Positions 1 to 8,073 of a stretch of 64,000 nt of DNA are shown here, piece by piece. The translations under genes and the position numbers were made by a program. The stretch is from NCBI GenBank assembly GCA_902779845.1, contig CACZCZ010000009.1, positions 1 to 64,000 on the forward strand, read 5' to 3'. This DNA comes from an uncultured Bacteroidales bacterium (GTDB lineage: Bacteria; Bacteroidota; Bacteroidia; Bacteroidales; Bacteroidaceae). The notes beneath the pieces were generated by a model that was not told the origin of the DNA, ran no database searches, and worked only from the letters and a program-made list of their open reading frames with translations. Each line of letters begins with the position of its first letter. Within the stretch, counting starts at the first letter, position 1.

Positions 1-97
1 CGTTGAAAGCTTGCTTTCATAAGAACACTCATGAGCGCAGACCGTAGGCCGAAGGCCACAGACAGCAGCAGCGGGGTTTTTAATGTTTTTGTCTTAA

Positions 98-125
98 TCT
101 TGAATCTTGAATCTTGAATCTTGAA
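98..125. repeat. 7-bp tandem repeat (TCTTGAA x4) upstream of argH
   Basis: Four exact copies of TCTTGAA occupy 98-125 and end about 25 bases before the argH start. The rest of 1-151 holds a small hairpin (GAAAGC-TT-GCTTTC, 5-18). I see no TAnnTTTG promoter box and no gene. Short A/T-rich tracts of this sort recur in many spacers of the window. Confidence 0.85.
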
Positions 126-151
126 TCTGTGGTTCATAAAAACAAATCATA

Positions 152-1495
152 ATGGCAACAAAACTCTGGGAGAAGAATTTTACTCCGACAGCGGAGATTG
201 AGCGCTTCACAGTGGGGCGCGACCGCGAGTTGGACGCGTACCTGGCAGAGAGCGATGTGCTGGGTTCTATGGCACATATCACCATGCTGGAGAGCATAGG
301 GCTGCTGACAGCCGACGAACTCAAGGTGCTGCTGGCTGAGCTGCGCCACATCCTGGGCGAGATACGTGCGGGTGAGTTCACCATCGAAGAGGGTGTGGAG
401 GACGTACACTCCGAGGTGGAGTTGCTGCTGACACAGCGTCTGGGCGACATTGGCAAGAAGATACACAGCGGACGCTCGCGCAACGACCAGGTGCTGGTGG
501 ACCTGAAACTGTGGACACGACGTCAGCTGCGCGAGGTGGTGGAGCTCGTGAAGGTGCTCTTCGATGAGCTGCAGGCACAGAGCGAGAAGTACAAGAACGT
601 GCTCATGCCGGGCTACACACACCTGCAGGTGGCCATGCCCAGCAGCTTCGGCCTCTGGTTTGGCGCCTATGCCGAGAGCCTCACCGACGACATGCTCTTC
701 CTGCAGGCGGCTTACAAAATGGTCAACCGCAACCCGCTGGGTTCGGCAGCCGGCTACGGCAGCAGCTTCCCCCTGAAGCGGCAGATGACAACGGACCTGC
801 TGGGCTTCGACTCCATGGACTATAATGTCGTCTATGCGCAGATGGGACGCGGTAAGATGGAGCGCAACGTGGCCTTCGCCATCGCCACCGTGGCAGGCAC
901 CATCGCCAAACTGGCCTTCGACGCCTGCCTGTTCAACTCGCAGAACTTCGCCTTCGTGAAGCTCCCCAACGAGTGCACCACGGGCTCCAGCATCATGCCG
1001 CATAAGAAGAACCCGGATGTCTTTGAACTCACACGCGCCAAATGCAACAAGCTGCAGGCGCTGCCACAGCAGGTGATGCTCATCATGAACAACCTGCCCA
1101 GCGGATACTTCCGCGACCTGCAGATCATCAAGGAGGTGTTCCTGCCGGCTTTCGCTGAGCTGAAGGACTGCCTGCAGATGACGGCTTACATCATCAACAA
1201 GATGCAGGTGAACGACCACATCCTGGACGATCCGCGCTACGACTTGATGTTCTCCGTTGAGGAGGTCAACAGGCTGGCAGCCAACGGGATGCCGTTCCGC
1301 GATGCCTACAAGAAGGTGGGACTGGACATCGAGGCTGGGAAGTTCCAGCCCGTCAAGGATGTCCACCACACGCACGAAGGCTCCATCGGCAACTTGTGTA
1401 CTGCCGAGATAGCTGCCCTCATGAACAACATCCTCTCCAACTTCGGCTTCGAGAAGGTGGAAGCAGCGGAAAGGAAGCTCGCAGAAGAAAAGTGA
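152..1495 (+). CDS. argH: Argininosuccinate lyase
   Basis: Cytosolic enzyme of the last step of arginine synthesis, splitting argininosuccinate into arginine and fumarate. The 447 residues are close to the usual length of about 460. The fumarase/aspartase-superfamily signature GSSIMPHKKNPD lies at residues 278-289, and the substrate-binding stretch SGRSRNDQV is near residue 108. The N-terminus (MATKLWEKNF) matches the family start, so the ATG at 152 is secure; an A-rich leader precedes it and there is no Shine-Dalgarno. No other arg gene lies nearby in the window. The stop is followed at once by a simple-repeat block that runs into the next gene. Confidence 0.97.
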   Translation: MATKLWEKNFTPTAEIERFTVGRDRELDAYLAESDVLGSMAHITMLESIGLLTADELKVLLAELRHILGEIRAGEFTIEEGVEDVHSEVELLLTQRLGDIGKKIHSGRSRNDQVLVDLKLWTRRQLREVVELVKVLFDELQAQSEKYKNVLMPGYTHLQVAMPSSFGLWFGAYAESLTDDMLFLQAAYKMVNRNPLGSAAGYGSSFPLKRQMTTDLLGFDSMDYNVVYAQMGRGKMERNVAFAIATVAGTIAKLAFDACLFNSQNFAFVKLPNECTTGSSIMPHKKNPDVFELTRAKCNKLQALPQQVMLIMNNLPSGYFRDLQIIKEVFLPAFAELKDCLQMTAYIINKMQVNDHILDDPRYDLMFSVEEVNRLAANGMPFRDAYKKVGLDIEAGKFQPVKDVHHTHEGSIGNLCTAEIAALMNNILSNFGFEKVEAAERKLAEEK

Positions 1496-1620
1496 AAAGT
1501 GAAAGAATGAAAAGTGAAAGAATGAAAAGTGAAAAATCTTATAGGGCTTATAGGTCTCATAGGGCTTATAGGTCTTATAAGCTTTATTTTTCACTTTTCA
1601 CTCTTTCACTTTTCACTCTA
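1489..1620. repeat. Simple-repeat block AAAGTGAAAGAATG / TATAGGGCT, inverted at its ends
   Basis: The block has three parts. About 1489-1535 is a run of AAAGTGAAAGAATG-type units. About 1536-1585 is a run of TATAGG(G/T)CT(C/T)A-type units. About 1587-1617 is the reverse complement of the first part (TTTTTCACTTTTCACTC). The two ends could pair over about 25 bases. The last part encodes the hydrophobic core of the signal peptide of the following lipoprotein. Confidence 0.85.
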
Positions 1621-2130
1621 TTGGTTTCTTGTGAGAAGGCGGAGCAGGCGTATAGCAATCATGTGGCGCGCTTCAGCTTCTCGCCCACCAACACTGTGCC
1701 GCAGCTGAACGCTGCGCTGAACAACCCAGGGCAGTTCTGCACCATCGCAGCGCGCAACAGCCAGTATGTCTTCCATAGTCCGGGCATCCGTGAGGACTAC
1801 AAATACACGCTCACGGAACTGGACCGGAAATCGAAGTATGTGCTGGGGTTGAGCGGCTTCATCGTGGGCGTTCCCATCATGGCCGATCAGCTAAGTGCGC
1901 AGTCCTCTGTGGTCTGCTTCGACCTGGCCTGTCCCAACTGCTACGAGGAAGCCAGCATCACACGCGACCTGACGCTCCTGGAGAACCAACGGGCTAAGTG
2001 TGGGCGCTGTGGACGCCTCTATGACCTCAACAACCAAGGCATCATCGTTGACGGCGAACAGGGCACGAGCCTCTATCGCTATCGCATACAGTACTACCCC
2101 TCAGGGAACAACATGACAGTGAACAACTGA
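1522..2130 (+). CDS. Lipoprotein with Rieske-like Cys4 cluster
   Basis: Predicted lipoprotein of about 200 residues, not named with confidence. The signal peptide core FSLFTLSLFTLLVSC ends in a lipobox cysteine near residue 37. In the C-terminal half CPNC (C137, C140) is followed about 20 residues later by CGRC (C160, C163) and a GRLYDLNNQG stretch. The layout is that of a Rieske domain (C-x-H then C-x2-H with a following hydrophobic-Gly loop), but with cysteine where Rieske proteins carry histidine, so zinc or an all-cysteine site is more likely than a classical 2Fe-2S centre. ATGs at 1507 and 1522 both lie in the simple-repeat block; I chose 1522. The long basic N-region (SYRAYRSHRAYRSYK) is itself encoded by repeats. 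The downstream neighbour is convergent. Confidence 0.7.
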   Translation: MKSEKSYRAYRSHRAYRSYKLYFSLFTLSLFTLLVSCEKAEQAYSNHVARFSFSPTNTVPQLNAALNNPGQFCTIAARNSQYVFHSPGIREDYKYTLTELDRKSKYVLGLSGFIVGVPIMADQLSAQSSVVCFDLACPNCYEEASITRDLTLLENQRAKCGRCGRLYDLNNQGIIVDGEQGTSLYRYRIQYYPSGNNMTVNN

Positions 2131-2158
2131 GGGAGCTCTTAGGGCCCATAAGTCAGCC

Positions 2159-4660
2159 CTATTGCACAGGAATCACCACCTTACCGGATAGCTTGCGCTG
2201 TGGGTCGTTGACCTTCAGCGTCAGATTGCCTGCTTGCTTGCCAGCCTGCACGACCACCACCAGCTGCCCTGCAAAGAGCTTCATGGTGGGCTGCGTGAAG
2301 GATTCCAGGGAGGTGGCGTCGCCGTTGCAGACAGCACGGAACTGACCAGCACCCTCGACGCTGAAGGTCAGGGCATCGGCGGCATCAGGAATGAGCGTGC
2401 CGTTCTTGTCCGTGAGGCTGACGGTGATGAAGGCGAGGTCGTCGCCATCGGCGTGGAGGAGGGGAGTGCTGTCGTGCTGTGTCCAGACATCCAGCTGCAG
2501 GCGGGCTGCCTTGCCTGCCGTGCACAGGATCTGGGAACCTGCCGCCTTGCCGTCGGCATCATATACGACGACTTTCAGTTCACCCGGTTCATACTTCACC
2601 TCATTCCAGCGCAGGCGATAGCGGTCAAGCCGGCCCTCACTTAATTTTTCACTTTTCATTCTTTCACTTTTCACTTTCTTCCCTTGGCTCTTTCCATTCA
2701 CGAACAGCTCGGCCGTGGGATAGTCGGTGTAGCAATAGACGGGTGTGACCTCACCGATGCGCTCCTTGCCCCAAGACCAATGGGGTAGGAGGTGGATGGT
2801 GTGCTCCTGTGTGTTCCAATGCGAGCGATAGAGGAAGTAGCGGTCCTTGGGCAGACCTGCCAGGTCGCAGATGCCGAAGTAGCTGCTGCGCGAGGGCCAG
2901 TATTCATCGTAGGGCGTGGGCTCGCCCAGGTAGTCGAAGCCCGTCCACACGAACTCGCCGATGACCCATGGATTGTCGTCCTGCCAACGCCAGTCGTCGT
3001 CGGGAAGGTTGCTCCACGGGCACCATTCCACGTCGTAGCCCGAGCACTGGCCGTCGGGGTGCTGCCCTCTGTCGGTAGGGGTGACGGGGAAGTAGTAGCA
3101 GCCGCGCGAGCTGACGGTGGAGGCCGTCTCGCTGCCCAGCAGGAAGCCGTGCGTCAGGGTCTCGTAGGCTTTCTGGTATTTGTTCAGGCGATAGTTGAGG
3201 CCCGGCACATCCATGGCCTGCATGAAGCCGCTGCTGAGGGCGTTGTCCACGCGGTCGCAGCCCTGTGTGACGGGGCGTGTGGGGTCGAGCGCGTGGCAGA
3301 GGCCCTGCAGGCGGATGGCAATCTGGCGCCCTTCCTCACTCCACTGCTCGGGGATCTCGTTGCCGATACTCCACATCACGATAGAGGGGTGGTTGCGGTT
3401 CGCCAGCACCAGATTGGTGATGTCCTTGTCAGCCCACTCGCGGAAGAAGCGGGCGTAGCCGTTCTTGCACTTGGGATAGAGCCACATGTCGAACGACTCG
3501 GCCATCACCATCATTCCTAATGAGTCGCAGATTTCCATCTGCCACTGCGAGGGCATATTATGTGCTGTGCGGATGGCATCGCAGCCCATCGCCTTCATGA
3601 TTTTAATCTGGCGAATGAGGGCCGCTTTGTTCACGGCAGCCCCCAAGGGCCCGAGGTCATGGTGCAGGCAGACGCCCTTCAGCTTGCGTGTCTGGCCGTT
3701 GAGCTGGAAGCCGTGTTCGCGCGAGACGCGGACGGTGCGCAGGCCCGTCTTGATGGTTTTGCTATCGAGGAGTTCATACGACTGACCGTCATAGACTTCT
3801 TGGGAGGTGTTCCTGCCCACACGATTCACCATGGCCGTGACCGTATATAAATAAGGTGTCTCCGGCGACCAGAGTTTGGCATTCTTGAAGAAGAAATTCG
3901 TGTGGAACGAACCATCATCGGCCAAGCGCAGGTCATCGCTGTTGACGGTTTTGCCATCGGGTGTCGTCATGACCACCTTGGCCATCACTGCGCCAGCCGA
4001 TCCCCTCCCTGACGGGAGGGGTTGGGTCTTCAAGACCTTGCCATCTACTTCGACCCTCAGAATGCCTTTATCATTGATATTTGTAGCGCGCACCACGAGG
4101 CTCCAGTCGTCAAGGTGAGTCTTGTCTGTCAGCACCAGCTTCACGGGGCGGAAGATGCCGGCACCCGGGTACCAGCGCGAGCTCTCCTCCATATTCTTCA
4201 GATGCACCTCTAACAGGTTCTCGCCCGGATGGATGAAGGGCGTGATATCCACGCGGAACGTGTTGTAGCCGTAGGCCCAGTAGCCCGCTTTCTGACCGTT
4301 GACGGAGACCGTAGGTTGCGCCATGGCGCCGTCGAAGAGCAGCTCGGCGTGACCGTTGAAGCCTTCGGGAATAGTGAACGAACGCTTGTAGCGACCCTCA
4401 CCAATCCACGGCAGGGCACCCGAGCGTCCGCTCTTCTCTGTGGCTTCCTTCTCGCCGTTCTGCACGATGGCCACGCGCTGCAGGTCCCATTTCTTGTCGA
4501 AGGGTCCGGCGATGGCCCAGTCATGCGGTACGCTGACGGTCTGCCATTGGGCATCGCCGTCGCGCTGGAACTGCCAGTCGTGGCTCAGGAGTGTTTCGGT
4601 GCGTTGGGCTTGCATGCCGACAGCTGCTGTCAGCAGGCTTAGAAGGAATAGGCGTTTCAT
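2159..4660 (-). CDS. Glycoside hydrolase family 2, beta-galactosidase-like, exported
   Basis: Exported retaining beta-glycosidase, most probably a beta-galactosidase, of 833 residues with a signal peptide (MKRLFLLSLLTAAVGMQAQ). The order is sugar-binding jelly roll (about 25-190), Ig-like domain (about 190-310), TIM barrel (about 310-600), then C-terminal Ig-like domains. The acid/base is Glu435 in WSIGNE and the likely nucleophile is Glu569 in VIGEFVWTGFDY. Two repeat-derived inserts are visible. PLPSGRG at about 211-220 comes from the G-rich palindromic element at 4002-4030. KKVKSERMKSEK at about 660-674 comes from an AAAGTGAAA tract at 2641-2684. Both keep the frame and lie between core elements, so activity may survive. 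It is last in the leftward group from 7.7 kb. The exact substrate cannot be read from sequence. Confidence 0.9.
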   Translation of the reverse strand: MKRLFLLSLLTAAVGMQAQRTETLLSHDWQFQRDGDAQWQTVSVPHDWAIAGPFDKKWDLQRVAIVQNGEKEATEKSGRSGALPWIGEGRYKRSFTIPEGFNGHAELLFDGAMAQPTVSVNGQKAGYWAYGYNTFRVDITPFIHPGENLLEVHLKNMEESSRWYPGAGIFRPVKLVLTDKTHLDDWSLVVRATNINDKGILRVEVDGKVLKTQPLPSGRGSAGAVMAKVVMTTPDGKTVNSDDLRLADDGSFHTNFFFKNAKLWSPETPYLYTVTAMVNRVGRNTSQEVYDGQSYELLDSKTIKTGLRTVRVSREHGFQLNGQTRKLKGVCLHHDLGPLGAAVNKAALIRQIKIMKAMGCDAIRTAHNMPSQWQMEICDSLGMMVMAESFDMWLYPKCKNGYARFFREWADKDITNLVLANRNHPSIVMWSIGNEIPEQWSEEGRQIAIRLQGLCHALDPTRPVTQGCDRVDNALSSGFMQAMDVPGLNYRLNKYQKAYETLTHGFLLGSETASTVSSRGCYYFPVTPTDRGQHPDGQCSGYDVEWCPWSNLPDDDWRWQDDNPWVIGEFVWTGFDYLGEPTPYDEYWPSRSSYFGICDLAGLPKDRYFLYRSHWNTQEHTIHLLPHWSWGKERIGEVTPVYCYTDYPTAELFVNGKSQGKKVKSERMKSEKLSEGRLDRYRLRWNEVKYEPGELKVVVYDADGKAAGSQILCTAGKAARLQLDVWTQHDSTPLLHADGDDLAFITVSLTDKNGTLIPDAADALTFSVEGAGQFRAVCNGDATSLESFTQPTMKLFAGQLVVVVQAGKQAGNLTLKVNDPQRKLSGKVVIPVQ
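2640..2684. repeat. AAAGTGAAA-type tract inside the GH2 gene
   Basis: On the plus strand this reads as TTTTTCACTTTTCATTC-type units, the same simple repeat found between genes at about 1.5, 5.1, 16.3, 23.6, 45.3 and 61.3 kb. It is read in frame as KVKSERMKSEK within a linker between C-terminal domains. Confidence 0.85.
4002..4030. repeat. G-rich palindromic element, copy A (inside GH2)
   Basis: CCCCTCCCTGACGGGAGGGG followed by TTGGGTCTT. It is a single copy of the element that occurs in pairs in the L-galactose operon. Read on the minus strand it gives KTQPLPSGRG in the linker before or within the Ig-like domain of the GH2 protein. Confidence 0.85.
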
Positions 4661-4677
4661 CTTTATGGTTGTCTAAA

Positions 4678-5139
4678 TTATAGTTTTCTGAAGTAAAGGA
4701 CTGTGTCGGCGCGCTCCAGCACCAGGGCATCGCTGTCCAGCTGGCGTGTGCGATAGCGGGCGTCGAGGCTATGGATGCCCCAGGCATCCATGATGCCACC
4801 ACGCATCTCTTCCTCGGTAATCCAATCGTCGTCATCGTTCTTGTCGCGATGCAGCGAAGCATGGGCGAAGTCGTAGAAGCGGATGCTGTCGCCCTCATGC
4901 ACGAAGTGAGCGTAGAAGGTGGTGCCGTTGTTGTCCCATTGGCTCAGGTGGAGCTGTATGGAGAGGTAGGCGCGTGTGGACTTGACATCGCGCGTTGACT
5001 CGGGGGTCTGAATGGTGGTGAGCTGCCACAAACCGTCGAGATCACCATTGATGGGCACTTTGTCACAACTGTTCAACAGAAGGGTGAACAGTGAGAGAAT
5101 GAAAAGTGAGAAATGATGATGAATAAATATCTTTTTCAT
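4678..5139 (-). CDS. Small lipoprotein, lipocalin-like
   Basis: Predicted lipoprotein of 153 residues (MKKIFIHHHF start; an ATG at 5151 is also possible). The signal core FSLFILSLFTLLLNSC has its lipobox cysteine near residue 25 and is encoded by the same TTTCACT repeat as the lipoprotein at 1.5 kb. After NGDLDGLWQLTTI the chain shows alternating beta-strand patterns, which resemble the small lipocalin-like domains of Bacteroidota (DUF4847/DUF5004 type). Family membership is inference. It lies 17 bp upstream of the GH2 gene and downstream of the Wzi-like gene, all leftward and probably one transcript. Confidence 0.65.
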   Translation of the reverse strand: MKKIFIHHHFSLFILSLFTLLLNSCDKVPINGDLDGLWQLTTIQTPESTRDVKSTRAYLSIQLHLSQWDNNGTTFYAHFVHEGDSIRFYDFAHASLHRDKNDDDDWITEEEMRGGIMDAWGIHSLDARYRTRQLDSDALVLERADTVLYFRKL

Positions 5140-5188
5140 AGGAGCTTTCAACTTTAAACTCTAAACCTTAAACCTTAAACTTTCAACT
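5085..5188. repeat. Simple-repeat tracts over signal peptide and spacer
   Basis: About 5085-5125 contains GAGAATGAAAAGTGAGAAATG-type units that encode the signal peptide core of the lipoprotein. 5148-5188 contains a run of related CTTTAAACT / CCTTAAA / CTTTCAACT units filling the spacer to the Wzi-like gene. No promoter box is seen here. Confidence 0.8.
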
Positions 5189-5193
5189 CTCAA

Positions 5194-6735
5194 CTACTTC
5201 CCCAGCGCTAAGCGCTTGCGGATGGTGAGCTGTCCGCCGAAGCTGTTGCCGATGAGGCTGCCGTGGTCGAAGCCTAGGCCCAGAGCGCCCTCCCAGCCTT
5301 TGGCCCAACGGGGACGGTAGGTGCCTTCCGCGAAGGTGTAGATCTGCCGACGCGGGTCGGGCTGCGGGAGTGCGTAGCTGCCCCAGTTCTTGCTGAAGGA
5401 AGCCAGCAGACGCCAGTGCCATTCGGCCGAGGGGTCGCCAGAGAGTCCTACGTGCCACGCCTTGATGCGGTTGTTGTAGAAGTGCAGGTGGTGGCTGAGG
5501 TCTATCCCGTCGAAGCCGAGGGCCTCGTTGTACAGGGGTGATGTGATGAGCGGATTGCCGAGCGTCTGGCCGTAGTGTTGCCAGCCGGCGTAGTGGAGGT
5601 GGTTGTAGTAGTCATCGCGACCGGCCATCGCATCGGGGAGGTTATGTGTGCCATCGTGATAGACGGCGCCGGCCTGGTCGGTGGAGGTGAGGTATTCGAG
5701 TACTGCGCTGGAGAGGTAGGGGTTCTTGGGCAGCGTCACCTCGGCACCGATGAGCATATCGCGGATGCCATACTGCACGGTGAGCATGGAGTGGTCCTCG
5801 AAGAAGCGCTCCCAGTAGGCACGGGCCTGCCACTTCTCGCCGTGGTACTTCAGCTGCATCACGTAGCTGCCCAGATGGTTGCCCGAGACGTTGGGGTTGC
5901 TGCCGTCGGTGGCGTCGCTGCCACGACAGAGCAGGGCATCCCAGTAGGCGCGCAGACCGTTGTCATGTTCATAAACCGTCTTCTGCCCCTCGTGGGCACG
6001 GGGCGTCTGCACATTGTAGCTGCTGCCGCCGAACTCCGCCATCATCCGCAGGCCGATCTCATAGGTGAGAGGGAAGACATCCGCGCGACCGAATTGCCAG
6101 TAGAGGGCTTTCTCGTGGTAGCGTGTGTTCTTGGCATAGCGCGAGCCGTCGGCGACCCAGCCTTCCTGCCAGCGGCCGTCGGTCATCCAGCCGTAGGCAC
6201 ATGTCAGCTTCCATTTCCACCAGCCTTTGGTGCCAGGGAAGGAGAACCAGTCGATGTCCAGACGTGCCTGCGGGATGGGACGTGCGTTGATGCCTGCTGA
6301 CAGGGCACCGCTGCTGAGCTCTGGGTTCTTCGTCTCCATCGGCAGCTGCTTGGCGCCAAGGGTGAGGCGAATACACTTCCAAGCTCCCTCGACATAAGCC
6401 TGCTGCACGATGCCGATGCGTTCGTGGCCTGCGGCGACAGCCAGGTCAAGACCATAGCCCAAACGCCAGTCGCGCTGGGCATCGTGGGCGATGTCACGCT
6501 CTACGCGCACGCGCGCATATCCTGAATAAGGTGCAACGCTGCTGAGGCCATAGCGGTTGGCTGTAAGCCACAGCGGAGCGAAGTCGCCGGAGGCTGCTGT
6601 GCCGGAGGCTTCCAGCGTCAGCTCGGTCTCGGCGAGCCAGCGGCGCCGTGTGCTGTCGGCTTCTTCAGCGGCAGCAGCCGTGCTGCTCAGCACGAGGGCT
6701 GCCATGAGGAGGAGATATTTCATTGTAGGTGTCAT
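5194..6735 (-). CDS. Capsule assembly Wzi family outer-membrane protein
   Basis: Predicted outer-membrane beta-barrel of 513 residues with a signal peptide (MKYLLLMAALVLSSTAAAA). Features of the Caps_assemb_Wzi family are the early LTANRYGLSS stretch, many alternating aromatic strands such as WQARAYWERFFEDHSML, and a final strand ending LTIRKRLALGK. In enteric bacteria Wzi anchors capsule to the surface; in Bacteroidota the relatives are of unproven role. The ATG at 6735 overlaps the upstream stop by four bases (ATGA), suggesting coupling; the ATG at 6723 is the alternative and gives a more standard signal peptide. The upstream partner is a UPF0104 membrane protein. Confidence 0.82.
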   Translation of the reverse strand: MTPTMKYLLLMAALVLSSTAAAAEEADSTRRRWLAETELTLEASGTAASGDFAPLWLTANRYGLSSVAPYSGYARVRVERDIAHDAQRDWRLGYGLDLAVAAGHERIGIVQQAYVEGAWKCIRLTLGAKQLPMETKNPELSSGALSAGINARPIPQARLDIDWFSFPGTKGWWKWKLTCAYGWMTDGRWQEGWVADGSRYAKNTRYHEKALYWQFGRADVFPLTYEIGLRMMAEFGGSSYNVQTPRAHEGQKTVYEHDNGLRAYWDALLCRGSDATDGSNPNVSGNHLGSYVMQLKYHGEKWQARAYWERFFEDHSMLTVQYGIRDMLIGAEVTLPKNPYLSSAVLEYLTSTDQAGAVYHDGTHNLPDAMAGRDDYYNHLHYAGWQHYGQTLGNPLITSPLYNEALGFDGIDLSHHLHFYNNRIKAWHVGLSGDPSAEWHWRLLASFSKNWGSYALPQPDPRRQIYTFAEGTYRPRWAKGWEGALGLGFDHGSLIGNSFGGQLTIRKRLALGK

Positions 6736-7736
6736 ACCTTGGATTTTGTCGGATAGAGTTTCATAAGACCTAAGCCGAGTGAGGTGAAGAAGAGTTCGCG
6801 CACACGGCAGATGATGGAGATGAACAGCCCGGTGCCACCCGTGAGGCCCAGCTGGGCTGTCGAGAGGGCGAAACCTCCCTCGCGGCCGCCCAGCTGCAAG
6901 GGGATGAAGCCCAAGAGATTGGCGAAGAGCGAGGTGAAGGCCAGGATGAGGATGCTATCGACGAAGGTCATCCAGCTGAAGGCTGCGCCGAAGAGGAGAA
7001 GCATGAACATGATCTCCAACGACTGCATCACGCGTCCTACATATTCCAGCAACAGCGAGGCGTAGAAAGAGCGGCGGCTCTGGCTGTGGAGGGCGGCAAT
7101 CTGCTCGTCGATGCGATGCAGCGACTCCTCGTGCGATGCGGCGAAGCGCTGTGCCCACGAGCGCAGGCCAGGAAGATGACCCAGCCAGCGGATGCCGCGA
7201 ACGACGAGGCCGTAGCGGTAGCCGCGCAGGAAGAAATAGATGCCTGTGGCGCAGAACACGGAGGCCACCGTCAGCAGGATGATCATCCCCACATTCAAGG
7301 GCTTCAGGAACAGCCACAGCACGATGGCTGTCACCCAGTAGCAGAAATGCGTGAAGATATGCATCATGGTGAACAGCAACACCGACGACGTGGCGCGCTG
7401 AACACCCACGACGGGCGTCATCTCCATAATCTTATAGGGCTCGCCGCCCAGCAGGCCCACAGGGGTGGCGGAGTTCAGGGCAAAGCCGGAAAGGACAATC
7501 TTGAACAGATGCAGGAACGAGATGTTCACAGGGCCACTCTCGCGAAGTATCAGCCACCAGGAGAGCGTGTTCATGAGGTAGAGCACGCACCACAGCAGCA
7601 GGATGGCCACCAGCCAGTAGCCGGCGTGGCAGAGGTCCGACCACAGGACATCCCAGCTGACATCAAAGGTGACAATCATCACCACGACCGATGCCAGGCC
7701 GATGAAGAAAAGGATGTTTTTTATCTTGCTGTTCAT
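6732..7736 (-). CDS. Lysylphosphatidylglycerol synthase TM-domain (UPF0104) membrane protein
   Basis: Inner-membrane protein of 334 residues with about eight hydrophobic segments, of the flippase-like domain family of MprF (PF03706). Family-typical pieces are the GFALNSATPVGLLGGEPYK loop and the C-terminal LGGREGGFAL segment. No synthase domain is attached, so lipid or glycan-lipid translocation is the usual guess rather than aminoacylation. The ATG at 7736 was chosen because the -7 box of its promoter is at 7751-7758 on the same strand, so a start further upstream would fall outside the transcript. It is the first gene of the leftward group ending with GH2. Confidence 0.85.
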   Translation of the reverse strand: MNSKIKNILFFIGLASVVVMIVTFDVSWDVLWSDLCHAGYWLVAILLLWCVLYLMNTLSWWLILRESGPVNISFLHLFKIVLSGFALNSATPVGLLGGEPYKIMEMTPVVGVQRATSSVLLFTMMHIFTHFCYWVTAIVLWLFLKPLNVGMIILLTVASVFCATGIYFFLRGYRYGLVVRGIRWLGHLPGLRSWAQRFAASHEESLHRIDEQIAALHSQSRRSFYASLLLEYVGRVMQSLEIMFMLLLFGAAFSWMTFVDSILILAFTSLFANLLGFIPLQLGGREGGFALSTAQLGLTGGTGLFISIICRVRELFFTSLGLGLMKLYPTKSKV

Positions 7737-7750
7737 ATCCTTAGCGAGCG

Positions 7751-7758
7751 CAAAGATA
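7751..7758 (-). promoter_or_regulatory. Promoter -7 box (TATCTTTG) of the leftward UPF0104-Wzi-GH2 group
   Basis: TATCTTTG on the minus strand, an exact match to Bacteroidota TAnnTTTG, ends 14 bases before the ATG at 7736. It settles the start of the downstream gene. Confidence 0.7.
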
Positions 7759-7822
7759 AGGCTTTTGTGGGACTTGCACACAAAAAAACGGTCAAAAAGT
7801 TGGCTGTATCGTAAAAACTACG

Positions 7823-7830
7823 TACCTTTG
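7823..7830 (+). promoter_or_regulatory. Promoter -7 box (TACCTTTG) of tRNA-Lys
   Basis: Exact TAnnTTTG match about 42 bases upstream of the mature tRNA 5' end, leaving a short 5' leader for RNase P. Confidence 0.7.
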
Positions 7831-7871
7831 CCGCGCAAAAACGGGCAGGAGCTCGTTTTGCTGGTGAAAAA

Positions 7872-7944
7872 GATCCGCTAGCTCAGCAGGTAGAGCACAA
7901 CACTTTTAATGTTGGGGTCTTGGGTTCGAGCCCCAAGCGGATCA
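7872..7944 (+). tRNA. tRNA-Lys (anticodon TTT)
   Basis: A full cloverleaf can be drawn. The acceptor pairs are GATCCGC with GCGGATC plus discriminator A. The D stem is GCTC/GAGC. The anticodon stem is CAACA/TGTTG around loop CTTTTAA. The T arm is TTGGG-TTCGAGC-CCCAA. The anticodon TTT reads lysine codons. The 3' CCA is not encoded. Confidence 0.96.
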
Positions 7945-7949
7945 CTTCA

Positions 7950-7979
7950 AGAGAGGCTTTGGCCTCTCTTTTGTTTTTT
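7950..7979 (+). terminator. Rho-independent terminator after tRNA-Lys
   Basis: AGAGAGG-CTTTGG-CCTCTCT hairpin followed by TTTTGTTTTTT, starting six bases after the tRNA. Confidence 0.9.
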
Positions 7980-8036
7980 GGGGGCTCTCAATGTGTATTT
8001 TTTTACAAGAATTGCTGCGCGTTCAAAAATTTTTCC

Positions 8037-8044
8037 TACTTTTG
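8037..8044 (+). promoter_or_regulatory. Promoter -7 box (TACTTTTG) of the L-galactose operon
   Basis: Exact TAnnTTTG match 29 bases upstream of the aldo-keto reductase ATG at 8074. No other box is obvious up to 17.5 kb, which supports one long transcript through uxaA. Confidence 0.7.
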
Positions 8045-8073
8045 CAACGAAATTTCTTCAAAAAGTAGCCACA

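Noticed and set aside
134-1594. 486-codon open frame opposite argH, starting in the repeat block
   Set aside because: Shadow of argH; its N-terminal FHFSFFHFSFFHF run is just the simple repeat.
5575-6300. 241-codon frame opposite the Wzi-like gene
   Set aside because: Valine-rich shadow without domain or promoter.
7909-8073. N-terminal extension of the aldo-keto reductase beginning in the tRNA
   Set aside because: The frame is open by chance through the tRNA and terminator; the promoter box at 8037-8044 and the family start put the gene at 8074.
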